From Bryobacterales bacterium (GTDB taxonomy: Bacteria > Acidobacteriota > Terriglobia > Bryobacterales > Bryobacteraceae), in NCBI GenBank assembly GCA_003166865.1, contig PMUP01000067.1, positions 1-64,000 on the forward strand: DNA of 64,000 nucleotides. Direction: 5' to 3'. Numbering within the stretch: the stretch's first letter is position 1; each line of letters starts with the position of its first letter. The notes below the pieces were generated by a model. The model searched no databases, was not told the DNA's origin, and saw only the letters and a list, made by a program, of their open reading frames with translations. Below, piece after piece: positions 42,146 to 49,265 of this stretch. The position numbers and the translations under genes are program-made.

Positions 42146-42304
42146 CTGGTTCGGGTCCTTCCAATCCAGCTTCAGCCGGTTTTGGATTTCAATTACATGA
42201 GCGTCTTTTTGAACAAGGATCCGCGGAACGAGAACCAGCCGAGGAGACACATCAGTATGCCAAGTGTAACGGCGGTTTTATCCGCATCTCTTGATGCCAT
42301 TTGA

Positions 42305-42640
42305 ATCGGAAATATCGAACTTGACCCGGCGCGCAGGCTCGTACGCAAGAATTCCGCCCTGATTCGTCTAACGCCCATCGAATTCGATCTTCTTCACTAT
42401 CTGATGCTCCACGCCGGTTTGGCCATGGCTCACGCTCGGATTCTTGGAGCTGTCTGGGGCGTGGAGTACGGGGGTGAAGTCGAGTATTTGCGATCCGTCA
42501 CCGAGCCGCTGAATCACTTGAATCTCGCGAATCCGGTGCTGGCGATCGACAGCTCGAGCGTTGGTGAGATCACGAGCGCCCGGCCATCCGATTTTGGCGG
42601 CGCCCGCACCGGCCAAGTGGGCGCGCGCATAGAGTTCTAA
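42305..42640 (+). pseudogene. Chimeric ORF: KdpE-type DNA-binding domain fused to TonB-receptor tail
   Basis: The open frame starts after a TGA at 42302. Its first part is an OmpR/PhoB winged helix like that of KdpE: IELDPARRLVRKNSALIRLT, PIEFDLLHYLMLHAG, then AVWGVEYGGEVEYLRS. From about 42505 it changes to NHLNLANPVLAIDSSSVGEI and ends in GQVGARIEF, which resembles the last strands of acidobacterial TonB-dependent receptors with a C-terminal Phe. The receiver domain of KdpE and the whole receptor barrel are missing. The junction marks a deletion. Confidence 0.55.
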
Positions 42641-42661
42641 TATCGGCGATAATTTGCGCAG

Positions 42662-45127
42662 ATGAGCACGCGCAGAGACTTCTTCCGTCATACCGCCGCT
42701 TTTGCCGCTGGCGCGAAGACCCTTGGGGCACTGCTGGCATCGATTGAGCGCGCCTCGGCCATCGATCCGCCAGAAGGCAGTTCGTTTCTCGATGCCGAGC
42801 ACGTAGTGATCCTGATGCAGGAGAACCGCTCGTTCGATCACGCATTTGGAACGCTGCGCGGAGTTCGGGGGTTCAACGACCCACGTGCCGTGACGCTGCC
42901 GGATGGGAAGCCGGTGTGGCTGCAAACCAATGCCGCGGGAGAAACCTATGCGCCTTTCCGTATGGACTTCAAGCGCACCAAAGCCACCTGGCTGGGATCG
43001 CTTCCACATGACTGGCCGGATCAGACCGACGCGCGCAATCACGGAAATCACGACGGTTGGCTGGAGGCGAAGAAATCGGATCGTGAGGACTGCGCGGGCC
43101 TGCCGCTCACCATGGGCTTCTATGATCGCGAAGACCTTCCCTTCTATTACGCCTTCGCCGACGCGTTCACGATTTGCGATCAACACTTCTGCTCTTCGCT
43201 TACCGCAACCACGCCAAATCGGTTGCACCTGTGGACCGGCACGATTCGCGAAAAACCGGATGCGGCTTCCGTGCCGAAGGTGCGGAATTCCGAAGTGGAT
43301 TATGGCGCCACCGCCAGTTGGAAGACCTTCCCGGAGCGTCTGGAGGAGGCGGGTGTTTCCTGGCGCGTTTATCAAAATGAATTGAGCGTAGAGTCGGGAC
43401 TGGAAGGCGAGGGAGACGCGTGGCTCCAGAACTTCGGCGACAACCCGCTGGAATGGTTCGATCAATATCACGTAGGATTCCGAAAGACGCATCGGGAGTA
43501 TATGGAACTGATGGCGGCTACCCTGCCGGAGGAAATCGAGAAGGTGCGGGCATCGGGCGGTCCCGAAAAGGAACTGAGAGCCAAGGAAAAGTTGCTTCAG
43601 TATGTAACGTCGGAACGGGCCCAGTGGACGCCGGAGGCTCTCGCCCGGCTTTCGGAGCGTGAGCGGAGTCTGCATGACAAGGCGTTCACGACGAACGAGG
43701 GCGATCCCAATTACCGGGAGTTATCGACGCTGCGGTATCGTGACGGTGGCGTGGAGCGCGAAATGCTGATTCCCAAATCCGATCCGCTGCACCGCTTCCG
43801 CAAAGACGTCGAGAACGGGAAACTGCCCACCGTCTCGTGGCTCGTTCCATCTGAACGGCTCTCCGATCATCCCAGTTCGCCGTGGTATGGCGCCTGGTAC
43901 GTCGCCGAGTCGCTGAATATCTTGACGAAGAATCCGGAAGTGTGGAGTAAGACGATCTTCATCCTCACCTACGACGAAAACGATGGATACTTCGACCACG
44001 TTCCGCCGTTTGTGGCGCCAGAGCCGGGGAATCCGGAGTCGGGTAGCACGTCGCCCGGGATCGACGCTAGCTTGGAGTATCTGCCGCTTGAACAGGATCT
44101 GAAGCGATATCCGGCGAAGGAGGCACGCGGCGGTCCGGTGGGTCTGGGTTTTCGGGTGCCGCTAACAGTCGCGTCGCCGTGGAGCCGGGGCGGATATGTG
44201 TGTTCGCAGGTATTCGACCATACGTCGGTTCTTCAATTGCTCGAACGCATGTTGAGTCAACGGTCCGGGAAGGAGGTCCGGGAGACGAACGTCAGTGCGT
44301 GGCGGCGGACGGTATGCGGCGATTTGACGGCGGCGTTCCGTCCATTCCGGGCCGGCCGGGCGTCGGTGCGTTTTCCGCCCAGAGATTCCTTTTTCGAACA
44401 GGTCAACGTCGCGCAATATAAGCGCATGCCGTCGGGATTCCGCAAGCTCGGCCCCGAGGACGAGAGGTGGACGCCGCAACAGGAGCCCGGCGTGCGGCCA
44501 TCGGCGGCGTTGCCGTATGAGCTGGCTGCCAGTGGTGCGATCAGCGCCGACGGGAAGCGGTTCGAGATCGCGCTCGAGGCCAGAAATGAGATCTTCGGAA
44601 AGGCCGCGGCGGGGGCTCCGTTTCACGTGTACACGCCGGGGAAGTTCCGCGATCAGGTGAAACTGCGCACGCGCGCGTATGCGGTGGCGGCGGGACAGGG
44701 CTTGACGGATTCGTGGGAGTTGGAAGGGTTCGAGAAGGGCGTCTACTATCTGCGCGTTTGCGGGCCGAACGGTTTTCTGCGTGAGTTTGCCGGCAGTGCT
44801 GGAGATCCACGGGTGGAGATTCAATGCAAGTCAGCCAGACTCAAGAACGCCCTCACTGGCGACATCGAACTTCGTGTCGCAAGCCAAGCGGAGCGAGCTT
44901 TGACGGTGCAGGTGACCGACCACGGATACAAAAGCGGCGACCACACGATCGTTGTCCAGCCGTTCGGCAATCAAACGCTCGTAATGGCTCTTGTGAAGAG
45001 CCATTACTGGTACGACTTCAGCGTGACGATCGCCGGTGCGGATGGATTTCTGCGGCGTTTCGCGGGGCGCGTGGAGACAGGGAAGAGCGGGTTCAGCGAT
45101 CCACTGATGGGACGGCTCGGCGTGTAG
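42662..45127 (+). CDS. Phosphocholine-specific phospholipase C-type phosphoesterase
   Basis: An 821-residue exported enzyme of the phosphoesterase/acid phosphatase superfamily. A Tat signal (STRRDFFRHTAAFAAGA) leads to the catalytic domain with QENRSFDHAFGTLRGVRGFN, a central HNH-free NHGNHDGWLEAK, CSSLTATTPNRLHLWTG and TYDENDGYFDHVPP, all standard for PlcN/PlcH-like phospholipases C. Two PLC_C (DUF756-type) beta modules follow at about 625-715 and 725-815. It should hydrolyse phosphatidylcholine-like lipids or sphingomyelin outside the cytoplasm, releasing phosphorylated head groups. It lies on its own, 20 bases after the chimeric ORF. Confidence 0.85.
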   Translation: MSTRRDFFRHTAAFAAGAKTLGALLASIERASAIDPPEGSSFLDAEHVVILMQENRSFDHAFGTLRGVRGFNDPRAVTLPDGKPVWLQTNAAGETYAPFRMDFKRTKATWLGSLPHDWPDQTDARNHGNHDGWLEAKKSDREDCAGLPLTMGFYDREDLPFYYAFADAFTICDQHFCSSLTATTPNRLHLWTGTIREKPDAASVPKVRNSEVDYGATASWKTFPERLEEAGVSWRVYQNELSVESGLEGEGDAWLQNFGDNPLEWFDQYHVGFRKTHREYMELMAATLPEEIEKVRASGGPEKELRAKEKLLQYVTSERAQWTPEALARLSERERSLHDKAFTTNEGDPNYRELSTLRYRDGGVEREMLIPKSDPLHRFRKDVENGKLPTVSWLVPSERLSDHPSSPWYGAWYVAESLNILTKNPEVWSKTIFILTYDENDGYFDHVPPFVAPEPGNPESGSTSPGIDASLEYLPLEQDLKRYPAKEARGGPVGLGFRVPLTVASPWSRGGYVCSQVFDHTSVLQLLERMLSQRSGKEVRETNVSAWRRTVCGDLTAAFRPFRAGRASVRFPPRDSFFEQVNVAQYKRMPSGFRKLGPEDERWTPQQEPGVRPSAALPYELAASGAISADGKRFEIALEARNEIFGKAAAGAPFHVYTPGKFRDQVKLRTRAYAVAAGQGLTDSWELEGFEKGVYYLRVCGPNGFLREFAGSAGDPRVEIQCKSARLKNALTGDIELRVASQAERALTVQVTDHGYKSGDHTIVVQPFGNQTLVMALVKSHYWYDFSVTIAGADGFLRRFAGRVETGKSGFSDPLMGRLGV

Positions 45128-45180
45128 GGCTGGTGCCCTCGTGACAAAGCTGAGCGCGAGAGTGTCCCACGAAACAGTGA

Positions 45181-45410
45181 CTACGCCGCTCGGTTAACTG
45201 ATCCCTCTGCCGGCAGGCCTTTGACGCCGGCGAGCAGTTTCATTAGGTCCCTGACCTGGACGTTTTCGAGTGAACGCACGGCATCCTTTATCTGTCTGAG
45301 TATCCCAATCGTCGGCGCGGCCGGCCGCCAGCGAGTCGAACTTCTCGACTTTTTCTTCCCATGTGAACGGGCGAGAAGCCAGGCCCGGGGCCGCGCGGCG
45401 CAGAAGCAAC
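45181..45410 (-). pseudogene. C-terminal remnant of an MmgE/PrpD-family protein
   Basis: The minus strand holds, in two frames, RPFTWEEKVEKFDSLAAGRA and then IKDAVRSLENVQVRDLMKLL followed by AGVK and a stop at 45181. This matches the end of 2-methylcitrate-dehydratase-family (MmgE/PrpD) proteins. A frameshift near 45320-45330 separates the parts and everything upstream is missing. A plus-strand frame over the same place (45221-45553) is treated as a shadow. Confidence 0.5.
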
Positions 45411-45549
45411 GGTTCCTGGGCGAGTTTTTTCCGGCAGAACTGCCTGAAGGTGCGACCGGCAGGGCGTTTGTGGATTTCTTCCAGGTGAATAAGATGAGCG
45501 GCGAAACGAAAGGGATTCTGGCAATCAGGCTGGGAAGGAGCAGACGAAA

Positions 45550-45986
45550 ATGATCAAGAACGAAAAGCAGTACCGAATCACGAAGGCACAAGTCCGGCGG
45601 TTTCAGGACGCAGTCGCCGAGTTGGCCGGTCAGGCGCGCCCATCGAACATCAGCGCACGATTGTGGGAGGCCGAACGCGAGGCGGCTCGGAGCCAGATGG
45701 AGGAATTAGGAGAACAGGTTGAAGCCTACGAGCGGCTCAACGCCGGCCGCAGCAAAGGAGTGGTTCTCGAAGGCGTCGAGGACTTGCCCAAAGCCTTAAT
45801 CCGAGCACGCATAGCGGCGGGAATGACGCAGGAGAGCCTGGCACGACGCCTTGGGGTCAAGCCGCAGCAGGTGCAGCGCTATGAGGCGACGGAGTGTGGA
45901 GCGCCAGCTTTACCCGCATTCTGAAAGTAGTGCAGGCCCTAGGGCTGAGCATGCCTAGAGCGGTACGACTCGTTCGCAACCTTTGA
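45550..45986 (+). pseudogene. XRE-family antitoxin-like regulator, C-terminal frameshift
   Basis: An ORF from ATG 45550 begins MIKNEKQYRITKAQVRRFQD, has a coiled helix region, and an XRE helix-turn-helix at about 80-115 (LIRARIAAGMTQESLARRLG, VKPQQVQRYEATE). Near 45893 the frame is lost by one base; the correct frame continues WSASFTRILKVVQALGLSMP and ends at 45986. The annotated frame ends early at 45924 after an aberrant tail. Such proteins act as HigA-like antitoxins or autoregulators, but I see no toxin partner. The DNA-binding domain itself is complete. Confidence 0.6.
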
Positions 45987-46321
45987 GATGCTCGATATCT
46001 GAACTTCTCGCCCCCCAAGATCCCGGCCCCCCTCGCGCAACGCGTCCGCTCTTCGGGCAGGTTCTTGGCGCCGTTCGAAGAGTCTAACGACAACTCCGAT
46101 CCGATATCCCGGAGCGCGTATTTTCGGCGATAAAGGATCGCGACATTGTGGTACGAGGTAATATGTGCAAGCACCGCCTGCACCATTGCTTCACCGGGGC
46201 AGCCAACCGTTCCGATTGGTTCCACGTGTCACGGCGCGTATAAAAGAACTCGTGAAGTGCTAACCTTCCAACACGCGATTCGTCTATACCGCAAACGTCC
46301 GTTCCAGGAGGATCGATCTCA
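45987..46321. other. Gene-poor stretch before aspartic-protease-like gene
   Basis: About 335 bases without a recognisable gene. A minus-strand frame contains a plausible-looking segment (HITSYHNVAILYRRKYALRD) that I could not assign to a family; it may be another relic. The right end holds the ribosome binding site AGGAGG for the next gene and presumably its promoter. Confidence 0.4.
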
Positions 46322-47230
46322 ATGCATCTATCTAATTCAGGTTCTGTACTTGCGTTTTTCCTTGCCACCAGCCTGAGCAGCGCGATTGCGCAGACGCCGG
46401 ATCTGCGGGGGACTGCGATGCTCAATTGCTCCGGCCTTCCGTGCGTCGATGTGACGCTGGGGAGCGGGAAGCATCTGCGGATGCTGATCGACACCGGCAA
46501 TGTGAATTCGCTTCTCGACACCGCCGTCGCCAACGAGGCCGGATTGGCGATTTCCCCGGCCCATGGCGCTGACGGAAAGCCCCTACCCGGCTACGGCTTT
46601 ACGGTGCTGGCTGGCGTGAAACTCGGGGATGCCTCCCTCGGAGACCTCAGAGTGCTCGTGCTGGACATGGCCAGTCACATCAAGCGCGACCGCATGCCCG
46701 CCGCCGACGGTGCACTCGCCTATACCGCCTTCAAGGATCGCCTTCTCGAACTCGACTACACGCGCCGCACCGTTCACGTGACTGAGCGGCTCGAGACCGA
46801 GTTGCCGTGCCCGGGCTTCTGCGGCAAGCTCACCACGCCGACGTTCGGCAAGAACGGGCCGCCCATCGTTGTGACAACCGGGTTCCTGGTGAACGCCAAG
46901 CCGGTCACCGCGCAAGTCGACACGCTGTTCACCGGAACCATGCTGATCTATCCGGGTTCCGTTCAAAAGCTCGGCCTCGATGAAGAAGCCAAGACCACCA
47001 AGAAGCGATTCTTCAACTACACCGACGACGGCGTAGACATGCTGGAGGCGCAATCGAAACAGGAAGCCTTCGGCGAACTGGTGCTTGCCAGGAGCGCGCC
47101 TCTCTATTTCACTACTCCCTCAGTTCACCTGCCGGATGACATGTTCGACGCCACCGTGGGACACGAACTATTTCAACACTCGGTGCTTTCGCTCGATTTT
47201 CATGGCATGAAGTTGTGGATAAAAGGATAG
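46322..47230 (+). CDS. Exported retropepsin-like aspartic protease domain protein
   Basis: A 302-residue protein with a signal peptide (about 1-24, VLAFFLATSLSSAIAQ). It shows a retropepsin/pepsin-like motif MLIDTGNVNSLLD near residue 58, where DTG-S/A usually appears as DTGA or DTGS, followed by hydrophobic strands; a second, less clear motif VTAQVDTLFTGTML lies near 200 (Asp-Thr without Gly). A single protein with two lobes is suggested. It may be a periplasmic protease or a catalytically reduced relative. A perfect AGGAGG precedes the ATG. Confidence 0.55.
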   Translation: MHLSNSGSVLAFFLATSLSSAIAQTPDLRGTAMLNCSGLPCVDVTLGSGKHLRMLIDTGNVNSLLDTAVANEAGLAISPAHGADGKPLPGYGFTVLAGVKLGDASLGDLRVLVLDMASHIKRDRMPAADGALAYTAFKDRLLELDYTRRTVHVTERLETELPCPGFCGKLTTPTFGKNGPPIVVTTGFLVNAKPVTAQVDTLFTGTMLIYPGSVQKLGLDEEAKTTKKRFFNYTDDGVDMLEAQSKQEAFGELVLARSAPLYFTTPSVHLPDDMFDATVGHELFQHSVLSLDFHGMKLWIKG

Positions 47231-47300
47231 CCGCTTCGAGGATTGGGAACAGCACCGGCGCTACTTGCCGCCTGCAATGGCGGTGTATTAACATCGAGCG

Positions 47301-49244
47301 TTGCAGGAAGAAGACAGACCGGTTCATCCGCCGCTTCCGAGGCTCGCGTTGAATATCGGCGTTACCGGGCATCGCCCACAAGACCTCACCGGCGCGAAGC
47401 TCGACACGCTTCGCGAGAGAATTCGCGAGGTGCTCGAATTCCTGGCAGTGTTCGCGAGCAATCTAACCGGGGTAGAGACCTGCTATTCAAATCCTGGCAA
47501 GCCCGTTCTACGAGTTATCTCCGCGCTGGCCGAAGGCGCGGACCGTCACGTAGCGCAACAGGCCATTGACTTGAACTTTGAGTTACAGTCTCCTCTGCCA
47601 TTCGATCGCACCGTGTACGCCAACGATTTTTCCTCGGAGGGTTCTAAGCTCGAGTTCAACGACCTGCTCCATCACAGGCGCACCACAGCGGTGCTGGAGC
47701 TGGACGGCTCGCGCGATCGAGATGCAGAATCCTACCAGGCCGCGGGCCGCGTGATTCTCGGTCAATCGGATGTGCTGCTAACTGTTTGGAATGGTGAACA
47801 GCGCAACAAGAAGGGTGGCACCTCTGATGTCGTTGGCGAAGCCAAGCAACGCAACCTTCCCACCGTCTGGATTAATTCGGAGGCGCCCCACGACGTTTAT
47901 GTCCGGACTTCGGACAGTAAGTGGAGTCCCTGGGCAGTGGGCTCCGCTTCATTAATCATCCGGCTGGAGGCGCTGTTGCGTCCGCCCGATAGCTCAAAGG
48001 TAGATGAGGAAACGCCGACCTTGGCAGCGGAATACTTCTCTGAGACTCAGCCTGTCCGAGACTGGGGTTGCCTGTGGCCGCCGTTTCGCAACTTTGCCGC
48101 GGGCGAGAGTTGGACTTGGCCCTCGCTGTCCCTGTCGAACTTTGGTCAGTCGGGCCGGCAGAAGTGGCAAGAGGTTCTGCAAGATTACCCCGCGGCTTTC
48201 TCCAAAGAAACTGTCGAGATTGTGAACGCCGCAAGTCTATTCGAACACTTTGGATGGGCGGACGGGTTGGCGGGATATTATGGCAACCTTTACCGTTCGG
48301 CGTTTGTAACCAATTACATGCTGGGCGCACTCGCCGTGTTGTTCGCGTTTCTCCACTTCGCCTTCAAAAACTATGATGCGTTCGATTGGGTATTCACAGT
48401 GATCGAATTGTTAGCTCTCGGGTCGATCGCCCTCATCTATCGATACGGCAGGAAGGGAGGCTGGCATGAACGTTGGGTGGACTACCGCTTGCTGGCTGAG
48501 TACCTCAGGCAAATGTTTTTTCTGACTCCCCTTGGTCCCGGAGAACTTTCTTCTCCCCATATCCCCGCGCATATGGCAGCCGGCGATCCCAAGACTACCT
48601 GGATGTACTGGCACTATCGAGCTGTACGCCGGGATTTCGGAATGATTCGTGCCAAATTTACCGCTGCGCATCTGAAGTCGGCACGCTTGTTCATCACCAG
48701 CGAAAGAGGAATCGGGGGCCAGGTTGAGTATCACGAAAATAATTCGCAGCGCTCTGAAGCGTTGGACAACAGGTTTGTTCGATGGGCGAAAGATCTGTTC
48801 TATCTTGCCGTGGCGGCAGCAGCTCTTAGCCTCGTTATTCCTCATTCTGAGAAGATCGCCCACTGGCTAAACGCGATTCCTCATTCTGAGAAGATTGCCC
48901 ACTGGCTATGGTTGCGGCTGCCGGCCTGGCTTAATCCGTCCAGGCTGGCCGGAGGCGTTATCGCTCTGATTGCTGGAGTCGCAACGGTTTCTCCCGCCGT
49001 TGGGGCCGCCCTGGCGGGGATCAGGAGCCAGGGTGAATTCGAGCGCGTGAAGAAGCGGTCCAAAGCGATGCACCATTGGCTCGCGCAGATCTCGAAGAGA
49101 CTCGCACCCACTCCAGACACTGAGGCCTCAATGTCGTCGGCCGCGCTAAGCGCAATTGTCGCCGAGGCCGGTCAATTAATGGTGGATGAGCTACTGGATT
49201 GGCGAATTGTTTTCAAAGACAGACCTCTGCCGGAGCCCGAATGA
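47301..49244 (+). CDS. SLOG-SLATT fusion protein (nucleotide-signalling conflict type)
   Basis: A 647-residue protein. The N-terminal third is a Rossmann-like SLOG domain: NIGVTGHRPQDL, VISALAEGADRHVAQQAIDL, QSPLPFDRT and SDVLLTVWNGE with GGTSDVVGEAKQRNLPTVWI. The C-terminal part is a SLATT-type two-helix membrane module: YYGNLYRSAFVTNYMLGALA with a hairpin of hydrophobic helices (about 335-385), RWVDYRLLAEYLRQ, and a later helix pair (about 500-580). SLOG domains are predicted to bind or make nucleotide-derived ligands; SLATT domains are predicted membrane effectors, both from published comparative genomics. No partner cyclase or restriction gene is adjacent. The start is uncertain: TTG 47301 or TTG 47349. 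Confidence 0.65.
   Translation: MQEEDRPVHPPLPRLALNIGVTGHRPQDLTGAKLDTLRERIREVLEFLAVFASNLTGVETCYSNPGKPVLRVISALAEGADRHVAQQAIDLNFELQSPLPFDRTVYANDFSSEGSKLEFNDLLHHRRTTAVLELDGSRDRDAESYQAAGRVILGQSDVLLTVWNGEQRNKKGGTSDVVGEAKQRNLPTVWINSEAPHDVYVRTSDSKWSPWAVGSASLIIRLEALLRPPDSSKVDEETPTLAAEYFSETQPVRDWGCLWPPFRNFAAGESWTWPSLSLSNFGQSGRQKWQEVLQDYPAAFSKETVEIVNAASLFEHFGWADGLAGYYGNLYRSAFVTNYMLGALAVLFAFLHFAFKNYDAFDWVFTVIELLALGSIALIYRYGRKGGWHERWVDYRLLAEYLRQMFFLTPLGPGELSSPHIPAHMAAGDPKTTWMYWHYRAVRRDFGMIRAKFTAAHLKSARLFITSERGIGGQVEYHENNSQRSEALDNRFVRWAKDLFYLAVAAAALSLVIPHSEKIAHWLNAIPHSEKIAHWLWLRLPAWLNPSRLAGGVIALIAGVATVSPAVGAALAGIRSQGEFERVKKRSKAMHHWLAQISKRLAPTPDTEASMSSAALSAIVAEAGQLMVDELLDWRIVFKDRPLPEPE
48837..48908 (+). repeat. 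39-bp direct duplication inside the SLOG-SLATT gene
   Basis: A 33-base sequence at 48837-48869 recurs at 48876-48908 with one difference (period 39 bases), encoding IPHSEKIAHWL twice with NA between them. It keeps the frame and adds 13 residues between two hydrophobic segments, so it is a recent in-frame tandem duplication in a loop. Confidence 0.85.
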
Positions 49245-49265
49245 AATCCGTTATGGACCTACTGC

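Noticed and set aside
42368..43675. 435-codon minus-strand ORF opposite the phospholipase C gene
   Set aside because: The plus strand encodes a clear phospholipase with all motifs; the antisense frame is a GC-rich codon shadow.
45221..45553. Plus-strand ORF whose TGA overlaps the XRE gene ATG, suggesting a toxin upstream of its antitoxin
   Set aside because: The opposite strand reads as an MmgE/PrpD C-terminus, and the plus-strand translation has no toxin motif. The four-base overlap is probably chance.
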